Program-made: the position numbers and the translations under genes
The notes under the pieces: generated by a model
The model's database searches: none
Told to the model about the DNA's origin: nothing
Seen by the model: the letters and a program-made list of their open reading frames with translations, nothing else
In this document: piece by piece, positions 53,036 through 61,279 of the stretch
How positions within the stretch are numbered: position 1 is the first letter of the stretch
How the letters are laid out: the number at the start of each line of letters is the position of its first letter
From: Antiquaquibacter metalliresistens
Lineage (GTDB): Bacteria > Actinomycetota > Actinomycetes > Actinomycetales > Microbacteriaceae
Length of the DNA: 64,000 nucleotides
Assembly: GCF_029211225.1 (NCBI RefSeq)
Contig: NZ_JARGEM010000007.1
Span: forward strand, 62,001 to 126,000
Reading direction: 5' to 3'

Positions 53036-53041
53036 TAGGAT
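53036..53041 (+). promoter_or_regulatory. -10 element of the glycerophosphodiesterase gene
   Basis: TAGGAT, directly after the repeat array. No good -35 box is seen at the expected distance, consistent with activator dependence. The leader would be about 35 bases. Confidence 0.5.
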
Positions 53042-53082
53042 GGGCGAACCCGCAACGGCGCGGGTGAACCCGAGAGAACGGC

Positions 53083-54003
53083 GTGTCGATGGCGACATCC
53101 CGGTGGCTCACGCCACGGCGCAGAACCGCGATGCTGGCGGCCGCGCTGTCCACCGCGCTCGTCGCGGTGCCGATCCTGCACCCCGACCCGCCGGCGAGCG
53201 AGGCCGATCCGATCGCCGCGGCGCGTGCGGCCGACCGTCCCGTGCTGGTCGCCGGCCACCGTGGAGATCAGCAGGGCGCGCCGGAGAACACGCTCGCGGC
53301 GATGCGGCTGGCGATCGCGGGCGACGCGGACTTCGTGGAGACCGACCTGCAGCTCACCGCCGACGGCGTCGCCGTGCTCATGCACGACTGGACGCTCGAC
53401 CGCACGACGAACGGCACCGGCCCGGTCTGGGCGATGACCTGGGACGAACTGAGCGACCTCGACGCCGGCGCTTGGTTCTCCCCGCAGTTCCGGGGCACGC
53501 GCGTGCCCCGGCTCGAGGAGTTCCTCGATCTGGTCGCCCCGAGCTCCAAGCGCATCATCCTGGAGCTCAAGGGCGCATGGAACCGCGTGCAGGTGGAGCG
53601 GGTCGCCGCCGAGATCGCGGGTCGACGGCTCGAGCATCGCGTGATCGTGGCCAGTTTCGACATCATGAGCCTGCGGCATCTTCGGCAGGCGGCCCCGGGG
53701 CTGGCCCGTGCGATCATCGCGCGCACCGTCGTCGGCGATCCCGCAGTGCTCGCGGCGGCGTGCGGCGCGATGGCGATCGTCACCAGTCGTCGCTTCATCC
53801 AGCGCGAGCCGGATGCCGTGGAGCGCATCCGCGAGGCGGGCCTCGGCGTGCTGCTCTACACCCTCAACGACGCCGACACCTGGACCGAGGCGATCGTCCT
53901 CGGGGTGGACGGCATCATCACCGATCGTCCCGGCGAGCTGGAGCGCTGGCTCGGCACCGAGGACACGGCGGCCGCCCTCGGCTGGACCCCGCGCACCGAG
54001 TAG
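53083..54003 (+). CDS. Secreted glycerophosphodiester phosphodiesterase
   Basis: 306 residues. N-terminal signal peptide (Arg-rich start, hydrophobic core about residues 15-32). GDPD catalytic elements: GHRGDQQGAPENT, VETDLQLTADGVAVLMHDWT with the catalytic His, and ILELKGAWN. Hydrolyses glycerophosphodiesters to sn-glycerol 3-phosphate and an alcohol, releasing phosphate-rich products outside the cell. GTG at 53083 follows GAGAGA by five bases; ATG at 53089 is an alternative. The candidate Pho box upstream fits induction on phosphate starvation. Confidence 0.9.
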   Translation: MSMATSRWLTPRRRTAMLAAALSTALVAVPILHPDPPASEADPIAAARAADRPVLVAGHRGDQQGAPENTLAAMRLAIAGDADFVETDLQLTADGVAVLMHDWTLDRTTNGTGPVWAMTWDELSDLDAGAWFSPQFRGTRVPRLEEFLDLVAPSSKRIILELKGAWNRVQVERVAAEIAGRRLEHRVIVASFDIMSLRHLRQAAPGLARAIIARTVVGDPAVLAAACGAMAIVTSRRFIQREPDAVERIREAGLGVLLYTLNDADTWTEAIVLGVDGIITDRPGELERWLGTEDTAAALGWTPRTE

Positions 54004-54049
54004 CGCATGATGGAAAGGGCAGAGCCAGCCCGCAACCGGAAGCGCCATC

Positions 54050-54637
54050 ATGACCGACGAGCCGTCGACCGATCACCGTTCGAGCATCGCCTTCCTCGGC
54101 GACAGCATCACCGCGGGAGGGGACTGGGCCGCATGGTTCCCCGACCGCCTCACGCACAACCTCGGGGTGAGCGGCAACACGACCGATGACGTGATCGCCC
54201 GCCTCGGCGAGGTGCTCGGGCAGCGCCCTGATGCGGTCGCGCTGCTTATCGGCACCAATGACCTCGGCACCCGCAAGTCCGTCGAACACCTCGTGCGCAA
54301 CATCGAGTACGTGCTGGTGACGTTGCGGCGCGACCTCCCGGGCGCACGCATGCTCGTGCAGTCGATCATGCCGCGTGGTCGCGAGTTCGCCGCCCAGGTG
54401 CAGGACGCCAACCGCCACCTGCGGCAGTTCTCGCCGACGGTGAACGCGCAGTTCCTCGACCTCTGGCCGGCGCTCGCCCAGTCGGACGGGGAGATCGACT
54501 CCCGATTCTCCGACGACCGGCTGCACCTGAACGCGGCGGGATACGACGCATGGTTGAACGAGCTGCGGCCGGCGCTGGAGCGCCTCGACGACGCGCCGCC
54601 GATGAGCCGCCCGATCTCGATCATCCCGGGCGGGTGA
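54050..54637 (+). CDS. SGNH/GDSL hydrolase
   Basis: 195 residues. Block I is FLGDSITAGG with Ser19 as nucleophile, Gly in GVSGNTT, block III is IGTNDLG, and block V is DDRLHLN with the Asp/His pair. No signal peptide is seen, so it is probably cytoplasmic. Lysophospholipase- or acetylesterase-like activity is typical of the family. It lies 46 bp after the glycerophosphodiesterase gene and might share its transcript; GGAAG precedes the ATG. Confidence 0.9.
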   Translation: MTDEPSTDHRSSIAFLGDSITAGGDWAAWFPDRLTHNLGVSGNTTDDVIARLGEVLGQRPDAVALLIGTNDLGTRKSVEHLVRNIEYVLVTLRRDLPGARMLVQSIMPRGREFAAQVQDANRHLRQFSPTVNAQFLDLWPALAQSDGEIDSRFSDDRLHLNAAGYDAWLNELRPALERLDDAPPMSRPISIIPGG

Positions 54638-54659
54638 GCTCCGCCCTCTGGCGCGCCGC

Positions 54660-55991
54660 CTACAGCGCGGCGGTCAGGGCGCGGTAGAACTCGACGCCCG
54701 CGAGCCACGAGTCCACGCGCATCCGCTCGTTCTTGGCGTGCAGCGTGTCGCGTTCCTCGCGGCTCATCTCGAACGGTGAGAACCGATAGACACCGCGGCT
54801 GATGCGCGTGAAGTGGCGCGAGTCGGTCGCGCCGGTCTGCAGATAGGGCGTGACGATCGTGCCCGGGAACGTCTTCTCGATCGTGCCGGCGACGAGCTCC
54901 CAGGCGATCCCGCCCAGCGGGGAGACCGGCACCGGTTCGGCCGGTTCGATGTTCTCCACGCGCACGGCGTCGTCGGCGATGGCACGGGTGATGTGCGCGG
55001 TCGCGGCGGCCACGCTCGAGTCGACCGCGATCCGCACGTTCACGGTCGCCGTCGCCCGCTCGGCGAGGGCGTTGACGGCGTGACCGGCCTCGAGCATCGT
55101 CACGGCCTGCGTGGTGCGGGTCATCGCGTTGAGCTCGGGACTGACGTTGGAGATGATCGGCGCCAGGATCAGCCACAGACCGCGGGCGTGGCGGTAGGCG
55201 AAGCCCTGGAACCCGGAGGCGTGCCTGCCGATCGTGCGGAGCATCTCCACGGTCGTCGCGCTCAGCGAGGAGCGGAACGGTGCGCGGTTCAGGCGCAGCA
55301 TCGCCTGCGCGAGCCGCACGGTCGCGGTCGTCTTTGGCGGGGTCGACGCGTGCCCGCCGGACTGGTCGACGATGAGCCGGAACGTGTTCGGCGCCTTCTC
55401 CCCGGCTCCGACGAAGGCGATCGGCTTCGAGACGCCGGGGAAGGCATCCCGGGCGATGGCGCCGCCCTCGTCGAGCACGAGAGTGGGACGGATGCCGCGA
55501 GCCTCGAGCGCGTCGACCACCGCCCGTGCGCCCGTGCTCGCAGTCTCCTCGTCGTGGCCGAACACGAGGTACACGTCTTGCGCGGGCACGATGCCCGCCG
55601 CGAGCTGCGCCTCCACGGCCTCGAGGATCGCCACGAGCGCGCCCTTGTCGTCGAGGGTGCCGCGCCCCCAGATGAGCCGCTCGGGGCCGGAGCCGCTGAG
55701 CTCGCCCGCGAACGGCGGGTGCCGCCAGCCCGCGTCGGTCGCCGCGACGACGTCGTAGTGCGCCATGAGCACGCTCGGCTCGGTCGAGGAGCGACCGGGC
55801 CACCGGTACAGCAGCGAGTACCCCGCGATGCGCTCGCGCTCCAGCCGGGAGTGGATGAACGGGTAGAGCTCGGAGACCATCGCGATGAACCGCTCGAACT
55901 GATCCCAGTCCACCTGGTCCGGGTCGTAGCGGGAGATGGTGGGGATGCGCAGCAGGGTCTGGAACCTGGCCAGCGCGGCATCGTCGGACAT
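54660..55991 (-). CDS. M20-family metallopeptidase
   Basis: 443 residues. Zinc ligands lie in VLMAHYDVV (His), IWGRGTLDDKG (Asp), FGHDEETAST (Glu-Glu) and the late RHFTRI region (His); a lid domain of ~120 residues interrupts the catalytic domain in the usual way. It resembles carboxypeptidase/aminoacylase-type M20 peptidases (Pm20d1-like). No signal peptide. ATG lies six bases after TAGGCT on the minus strand. It converges with the SGNH hydrolase gene. Confidence 0.92.
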   Translation of the reverse strand: MSDDAALARFQTLLRIPTISRYDPDQVDWDQFERFIAMVSELYPFIHSRLERERIAGYSLLYRWPGRSSTEPSVLMAHYDVVAATDAGWRHPPFAGELSGSGPERLIWGRGTLDDKGALVAILEAVEAQLAAGIVPAQDVYLVFGHDEETASTGARAVVDALEARGIRPTLVLDEGGAIARDAFPGVSKPIAFVGAGEKAPNTFRLIVDQSGGHASTPPKTTATVRLAQAMLRLNRAPFRSSLSATTVEMLRTIGRHASGFQGFAYRHARGLWLILAPIISNVSPELNAMTRTTQAVTMLEAGHAVNALAERATATVNVRIAVDSSVAAATAHITRAIADDAVRVENIEPAEPVPVSPLGGIAWELVAGTIEKTFPGTIVTPYLQTGATDSRHFTRISRGVYRFSPFEMSREERDTLHAKNERMRVDSWLAGVEFYRALTAAL

Positions 55992-55997
55992 GCTTCG

Positions 55998-56003
55998 AGC
56001 CTA
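55998..56003 (-). promoter_or_regulatory. -10 element of the M20 peptidase gene, leaderless layout
   Basis: TAGGCT on the minus strand, six bases, then the ATG at 55991. Confidence 0.6.
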
Positions 56004-56045
56004 TCGATCGGCGCGGCAGCGCTTTCTGATTGCCGGTGCATCCAA

Positions 56046-56051
56046 TAGCGT
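56046..56051 (+). promoter_or_regulatory. -10 element of the DUF2207 gene, leaderless layout
   Basis: TAGCGT, six bases, then GTG at 56058. Confidence 0.58.
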
Positions 56052-56057
56052 TGGGCC

Positions 56058-57884
56058 GTGTTCAAGCCCCTGCTCGCCGCGACCTTCGCCCTCACCGCCG
56101 TGTTCGCCGGCGGCGGGGCCGCCGTCGCGGTGCAACCCGAGTCCGCGCCCGAGATCGTCGCCACCGACGTCAACAGCTTCCAGTTCGAGAGCTTCACCGC
56201 CGACTACTACCTGGGCGTCGACGACGCCGGGCGCTCCACGCTGACGACGGTCGAGACGTTCGTCGCGGTGTTCCCGGACTTCGACCAGAACCGCGGCATG
56301 CGCCGGGCGATCCCGGAGGACTATCAGGGCGAGCCCACGGACATCTCGGTGCTCTCCGTCACGGACGGCGAGGGCAATCCCCGGCCGTACGAGGTCGAGT
56401 CCGACGACGAGGGGTTCCTGCTGATCACGAGCGCGGCATCCGACTTCGTGCACGGGGCGCAGACTTACGTGTTCACCTACACGCAGCGCAACGTGACGCG
56501 CTTCTTCGCCGACACGAACGACGACGAGTTCTACTGGGACACCAACGGCACCGGCTGGTCGCAGCCGTTCGGCAGCGTGACGGCGCGCGTGCACGTGCCG
56601 AACGCGCTCGCGTCGGCGCTCACCGGGGATGTCGCGTGCTACCAGGGCTACGAAGGCTCGGGTGAGACGTGCGAGCTGCAGCGCGCCGAGGAGAAGGACG
56701 GCCTCGTCTTCACCACGAGCGTCGCCGACGTCGCCCCGTATGAGAACGTGACGGTCGTGCTCGGCTTCGCGCCGCACACCTTCGTGGAGCGCGACCGCTC
56801 CTACTTCGGCTCGCCCTTCGCGATCCCGCAGCTGCTCTCGCTCGGCGCGGCGATCATCGCCGCCATCTGGGCCATCTGGTTGCGGATGACGCGGCTCGCC
56901 GACGGCCGCGGACGCCCGACGATCATCGCCGAGTACACGCCGCCCAAGGGGCTCGACCTGTTCACCGCGGCATCCATCCTCAAGCGCACCAACAAGGGCG
57001 CCGCGGCGCAGTTCGTGGATCTCGCGGTGCGCAAGCACATCCGCATCATCGAGACGCCGAAGACGGGACTGTTCGCTCGCGGCACGACCTACCTGCTCGA
57101 GCTCATCGACGCGAAGGGCCTGGAGGGTGCGCCGCTCACCCTCGCCTACGCGCTGTTCGGGTTCCAGCTGCAGCCGGGCACGGGCTACCTCATGACCGGG
57201 CGCGACACCCAGCTCAGCCAGATGGTGCGCGGCATCGTGCAGAGCACGGCCACGGCGACGAAGACCGAGGGACTGCGAAAGGGCGCGTCCGCGATCGGCC
57301 TCCTGCCCGCGCTGCTGGTGATCCTCGGCGGGGTCGGCAGTTTCGTCTTCGGGGTGATCATGCTCGACAACGCGAGCGGAGGTGCGTTGCCGGTGCTGCC
57401 GATGCTGCTGCCGCCGATCGCCTTCATCATCGTGTTCTCGATCGTGTTCCGCTCGCCGCTGACGGACAAGGGCGCCGAGCTGCGCGACCACTTCAAGGGG
57501 CTGCAGCTCTACATCCGACTCGCGGAGGCCGACCGGCTCCGGATGCTGCAGAGCCCGACCGGGGCGGAACGCACCGCGGTCTCGGCGACCGATCCCCGCG
57601 AGGTCGTCAAGGTGTACGAGAAGCTGCTGCCGTACGCGATCCTGTTCGGGCTCGAGCGCCAGTGGGCGCAGGAACTGGGCAAGTACTACACCGAGGCATC
57701 CCCGGACTGGTATTCGGGCACTGGGGCCTTCAACGCGGCCGTCTTCGCGTCGAGCATCAGCTCGCTCTCCTCGAGCGTGTCGACCTCGTACTCCGGCAGT
57801 TCGTCGAGCAGTTCGAGCGGCGGCTCCGGCGGCGGTGGCAGCTCCGGCGGCGGTGGTGGCGGCGGAGGTGGCGGCGGGGTCTGA
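56058..57884 (+). CDS. DUF2207 membrane protein with Ser/Gly-rich tail
   Basis: 608 residues. Signal peptide (1-26), an extracytoplasmic domain (about 30-240) with YYLGVDDAGRSTL typical of DUF2207, a helix near 253-275, then a cytoplasmic region with two more helices around 413-460 (ALLVILGGVGSFVFG and LLPPIAFIIVFSIVF). The last ~45 residues are almost only Ser and Gly, a hallmark of the family. Function unknown. No neighbour points to a pathway; the next gene is convergent with a nine-base gap. Confidence 0.9.
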   Translation: MFKPLLAATFALTAVFAGGGAAVAVQPESAPEIVATDVNSFQFESFTADYYLGVDDAGRSTLTTVETFVAVFPDFDQNRGMRRAIPEDYQGEPTDISVLSVTDGEGNPRPYEVESDDEGFLLITSAASDFVHGAQTYVFTYTQRNVTRFFADTNDDEFYWDTNGTGWSQPFGSVTARVHVPNALASALTGDVACYQGYEGSGETCELQRAEEKDGLVFTTSVADVAPYENVTVVLGFAPHTFVERDRSYFGSPFAIPQLLSLGAAIIAAIWAIWLRMTRLADGRGRPTIIAEYTPPKGLDLFTAASILKRTNKGAAAQFVDLAVRKHIRIIETPKTGLFARGTTYLLELIDAKGLEGAPLTLAYALFGFQLQPGTGYLMTGRDTQLSQMVRGIVQSTATATKTEGLRKGASAIGLLPALLVILGGVGSFVFGVIMLDNASGGALPVLPMLLPPIAFIIVFSIVFRSPLTDKGAELRDHFKGLQLYIRLAEADRLRMLQSPTGAERTAVSATDPREVVKVYEKLLPYAILFGLERQWAQELGKYYTEASPDWYSGTGAFNAAVFASSISSLSSSVSTSYSGSSSSSSSGGSGGGGSSGGGGGGGGGGGV

Positions 57885-57893
57885 CCCCGACGG

Positions 57894-58535
57894 CTAGGTC
57901 GCCGCGCCGGCGGCCCAGTCCACGACGACGTCGTTCGCACCCGCACCGAGCTTGGCGTGCAGCTTCGAGCCGGGATAGACCAGCGGCAGCGCGGTCGCCG
58001 GCACGCCGTTGCCGACCTGCACCTGGTAGGGCGTCTCGACCCCCGTCGCGATCGTCAGGGTCAGCGCATGCACCGGGTCGCCCTGGTGGCTCTTGACCCC
58101 CATCGGCTGGTTGGCCACGAGCACGACCGTCACGGGCTTGCCGTGCTCCAGGATCCACGCGGCGCTGTTCTCGCCGGTGGATGCCGGCAGCGTGACCTCC
58201 GGCGGCTGGCTCGAGAAGTCGATCGCCACCCTGGTGGGATCGTTCGGATCGACGCGCACCGCGACGACGGCGCCGCCCTGCTGCAACTGGGGGATCCACA
58301 CCTCGGCCACGCGCTGCACCACGGTCGCGTCGAACGGCTGCCGGCCATCCATGAGCACGCGCAGGGTGAAGGTGCAGTTGCGCTCCTCGAGACCGTTGCC
58401 GATGGTCACCGTCGTGTTCGACGGCGCGAGCGCGAGGATCTCGCCACGCGCGAGCACGCCGGTGGCCAGCAGCTGCTGGTCGACGCCGCCGGTGAGATTG
58501 CGGAATCCCTCCGCGATGCTGTCGAAGAAGCCCAT
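57894..58535 (-). CDS. Conserved hypothetical protein with duplicated beta-rich domain
   Basis: 213 residues from ATG 58535, which has GGAAGGG eight bases upstream; an upstream in-frame ATG at 58556 lies before that ribosome site. The two halves share a pattern: GVLARGEILALAP ... FTLRVLMDGRQPFDATV ... VVAVRVDPNDPTRVAIDF in the first, and VALTLTIATG-like TLTIATGVETPYQVQVG ... GSKLHAKL ... VVVDW in the second. This points to an internal duplication of a DUF3592/SHOCT-associated-like beta domain. No signal or membrane segment. Function unknown. Confidence 0.65.
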   Translation of the reverse strand: MGFFDSIAEGFRNLTGGVDQQLLATGVLARGEILALAPSNTTVTIGNGLEERNCTFTLRVLMDGRQPFDATVVQRVAEVWIPQLQQGGAVVAVRVDPNDPTRVAIDFSSQPPEVTLPASTGENSAAWILEHGKPVTVVLVANQPMGVKSHQGDPVHALTLTIATGVETPYQVQVGNGVPATALPLVYPGSKLHAKLGAGANDVVVDWAAGAAT

Positions 58536-58574
58536 GCCGCACGCCCTTCCCGTCACTGGGTGTCGTTGCCGCAG

Positions 58575-58580
58575 AGTGTA
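58575..58580 (-). promoter_or_regulatory. Probable -10 element of the duplicated-domain gene
   Basis: TACACT on the minus strand, about 39 bases before the ATG at 58535. Unlike most neighbours this gene would have a normal leader with a ribosome site. Confidence 0.45.
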
Positions 58581-58605
58581 TCGCCGAGCGCTCGTGCGGC
58601 GCGAG

Positions 58606-58611
58606 TAGTCT
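58606..58611 (+). promoter_or_regulatory. -10 element of the DUF6804-like gene, leaderless layout
   Basis: TAGTCT, six bases (GTTGGG), then GTG at 58618. Confidence 0.6.
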
Positions 58612-58617
58612 GTTGGG

Positions 58618-58965
58618 GTGAGTGCGCGCTATCCCGATCGCTATCGACGCACCGCCCTCATCCCGGCCCTCATCGCCGTGATCGCCCTGCTCGTCGGTCT
58701 CGCGCTGCTCGGCTCGGACGGGTTCACGGTGATCCGGTTCATCGTGAGCATCTTCGCCCTCATCGTCGCGGTGTTCGCGTGGCAGGCCAAGCAGTGGTGG
58801 TGGCTGCTGGCGCTCGTGCCGATCGCGGTGCTGTGGAATCCGGTGCTGCCGATCGAGCTCGGCCAGTCCGAGCTGTGGTTCGGGCTGCAGTACGTCGCCG
58901 CGCTCGTGTTCGCCGCGGCCGGCGCGTTCATCCGCGTGAGGGACACGGACGGCGGCGCTCGATAG
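58618..58965 (+). CDS. Small membrane protein (DUF6804-like)
   Basis: 115 residues with about four helices. The Trp-rich centre (AWQAKQWWWLLALVPIAVLWNP) followed by PIELGQSELWFGLQY resembles a family of small actinobacterial membrane proteins annotated as DUF6804. The match is from memory of the pattern, so the family name is tentative. No catalytic residues. It is divergent from the duplicated-domain protein and followed by the helicase gene's promoter. Confidence 0.7.
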   Translation: MSARYPDRYRRTALIPALIAVIALLVGLALLGSDGFTVIRFIVSIFALIVAVFAWQAKQWWWLLALVPIAVLWNPVLPIELGQSELWFGLQYVAALVFAAAGAFIRVRDTDGGAR

Positions 58966-58987
58966 CGCCCTGACGGTGGTTTGGGCG

Positions 58988-58993
58988 TAGAAT
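58988..58993 (+). promoter_or_regulatory. Probable -10 element of the helicase gene
   Basis: TAGAAT. The next credible start codon in the downstream gene is at 59150, so the leader would be about 150 bases, the longest in the window. The leader is GC-rich and lacks an obvious riboswitch fold. Confidence 0.45.
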
Positions 58994-59149
58994 GGTGCAA
59001 GCGTCCCGCAGAGGCCACCAGCCGCATTCTCGACTGGGTCTGGATTCTCGGCCGGTCGTCGTCATCGGGGAGTGAGCCGGTGGCGTTCCGCACAGCAGCC
59101 CGCAACCCGCGCTACGGCAGCATCGCCGCATCGCAAGGAGAATCACCAC

Positions 59150-61279
59150 GTGGCATCAGGTCAGCGCCAGCGCACCCCCCAGCGTCAGTCGTCGAACCAG
59201 CGACGCCGAGTGCGTCCGGGGGATGACGTCGGTGTGATCCCGGTGCTCGCCCGGGCCGCTCGCGAGGTCGAAGCCGCCGTGCAGAAGGGGCCGCTCAAGC
59301 CCGCCAACCGCGCGCGGTTCCAGGTCGCGGCACTGCTGCTGCGCGAGGAGCGCGCCCGCGTGAAGACCGACACCAAGCTCAGCGAAGCCGAGCGCGCGAA
59401 CGAGCAGAAGCGGCTCGACGGCCTCGCCGGCATCCTCGCCAAGACGGCCGCTCGCGACACGAGCCTCATCGCGATGCTCGCCGACGACGCGCCCGTCACC
59501 GCGGCGGCACGCGCCCTGCGCCGTGATCTGCTGCTCGCCGCCGGTGTCGAACTCAGCCCAGACGAGCTCGTCATCGCGACCGAACCGAAGCCCGTCGACA
59601 AGCAGGTCGAGAAGCAGGTCGTGCCGGCATCGGTGCGGCAGATGCAGATGTCGAACCCGTTCCTGGCCCCCGACTTCAGCGCCGTCAACGCCGCCCCGGC
59701 CAAGGCCAACCGACTCGCGAACTGGGAGCTCATCGAACCGCTGTTCCGATCCTTCGAGATCGGCTCGGGCGGGGGAGCGGCGACCATGGATCTGCCGGAG
59801 GCAACCACGCTGCGCACCCGCGGCGACCTCGAGATGATGCGCCACCAGGCGCGCTTCGTCGAGGAGGTGCGCAAGGGGCACCGCACGTTCCTGCTCGCCG
59901 ACGAGCCCGGTCTCGGCAAGACGGCTCAGGCGCTGCTGGCGGCCGAGGCATCCAACTCCTATCCGCTGCTCGTCGTCGTGCCCAACGTCGTGAAGACCAA
60001 CTGGGCGCGCGAGGTGGAGCTGTGGACGCCCGGGCGCACCGCGACCGTCGTGCACGGCGACGGCAACGACGTCGACGCGTTCAGCGACGTCGTGATCGTC
60101 AACTACGAGATCCTCGACCGGCACGTCGGCTGGCTCGGCCGGTTCGGATTCAAGGGCATGGTGGTCGACGAGGCCCACTTCATCAAGAACCTGAAGTCGG
60201 AGCGCTCCAAGCACGTGCTCGCGCTCTCCAAGTCGATCCGCGCGACCTCGCCGCGCGCCCTCATGATGGCGCTCACCGGCACGCCGCTGATCAACTCCAT
60301 CGAGGACTTCCGCGCGATCTGGCAGTTCCTGGGCTGGATCGACGACAAGAAGCCGCAGCAGGCGCTCATGCAGCGCCTCGAGGACACCGAGCTGACCCCC
60401 GCCGATCCCGGGTTCTTCGCCGCCGCCCGACGCGCCGTCGTCGAGATGGGTATCGTGCGACGCAAGAAGGTGGATGTCGCCGCCGACATCCCGGCACGCC
60501 GCATCGCCGACGTGCCGGTGGAACTCGACGACGACCTGGGGCGTTCGATCCGCGCCGCGGAGGCGGCGCTCACGGCGCGCCTCATGCAGCGCTTCGAGCG
60601 GATCCGCGGACTCAAGCCGGACGCGAGCGACGAGGATCTCATCAGAGCCGTCGCCCACGCCGAGCTCGAGGAGTCCAAGGGCGCCTCGACCGGCGAGAAC
60701 GTGTTCACCATGGTGCGCAAGATCGGTCAGGCCAAGGCGACGCTGGCCGCCGACTACACGGCGCAACTGGCCCGCTCGGTCGGCAAGGTGGTGTTCTTCG
60801 CCAAGCACATCGACGTGATGGACGCCGCCGAGGAGCACTTCGAGCGCGTCGGCCTGAAGGCCGTCTCGATCCGCGGCGACCAGAGCGCCAAGGCACGTCA
60901 GGAGGCGATCGACTCGTTCGCCAACGATCCGCATGTCGCGGTCGTCGTGGCCTCGCTCACCGCGGCCGGGGTCGGACTCAATCTGCAGGCCGCCTCCAAC
61001 GTCGTGCTCGCCGAGCTCAGCTGGACGAGCGCCGAGCAGACGCAGGCGATCGACCGGGTGCACCGCATCGGCCAGGAGCTGCCGGTGACGGCGTGGCGCA
61101 TCATCGCGGCCCACACCATCGACGCGCGCATCGCCGAGCTCATCGACTCCAAGGCGGGCCTCGCGGCTCGCGCCCTCGACGGTTCGGACGAGGATGTCGC
61201 GGCGGAGTCCAACGTGCAACTCGCGGCGCTCTCGAGCCTGCTTCGCGACGCGCTCGCCACGACCACGGCTGCGCGCTAG
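59150..61279 (+). CDS. SNF2-family DEAD/DEAH-box helicase
   Basis: 709 residues from GTG 59150, which has AAGGAGA about nine bases upstream. Motif I is FLLADEPGLGKTAQALLAA, motif II is VVDEAHFIKN, motif III lies in LTGTPLIN, and motifs V-VI are VGLNLQAASNVVLAELSW and QAIDRVHRIGQ. The first ~170 residues are basic and Ala-rich and may bind DNA. SNF2-type ATPases of this single-subunit layout (SMARCAL1/HARP-like or RapA-like) remodel DNA-protein or DNA-DNA structures. The stop codon abuts the next start. Confidence 0.9.
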   Translation: MASGQRQRTPQRQSSNQRRRVRPGDDVGVIPVLARAAREVEAAVQKGPLKPANRARFQVAALLLREERARVKTDTKLSEAERANEQKRLDGLAGILAKTAARDTSLIAMLADDAPVTAAARALRRDLLLAAGVELSPDELVIATEPKPVDKQVEKQVVPASVRQMQMSNPFLAPDFSAVNAAPAKANRLANWELIEPLFRSFEIGSGGGAATMDLPEATTLRTRGDLEMMRHQARFVEEVRKGHRTFLLADEPGLGKTAQALLAAEASNSYPLLVVVPNVVKTNWAREVELWTPGRTATVVHGDGNDVDAFSDVVIVNYEILDRHVGWLGRFGFKGMVVDEAHFIKNLKSERSKHVLALSKSIRATSPRALMMALTGTPLINSIEDFRAIWQFLGWIDDKKPQQALMQRLEDTELTPADPGFFAAARRAVVEMGIVRRKKVDVAADIPARRIADVPVELDDDLGRSIRAAEAALTARLMQRFERIRGLKPDASDEDLIRAVAHAELEESKGASTGENVFTMVRKIGQAKATLAADYTAQLARSVGKVVFFAKHIDVMDAAEEHFERVGLKAVSIRGDQSAKARQEAIDSFANDPHVAVVVASLTAAGVGLNLQAASNVVLAELSWTSAEQTQAIDRVHRIGQELPVTAWRIIAAHTIDARIAELIDSKAGLAARALDGSDEDVAAESNVQLAALSSLLRDALATTTAAR

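Noticed and set aside
53083-54003. Leaderless start for the glycerophosphodiesterase gene
   Set aside because: TAGGAT lies 41 bases before the start codon and a GAGAGA ribosome site is present, so this gene has a leader.
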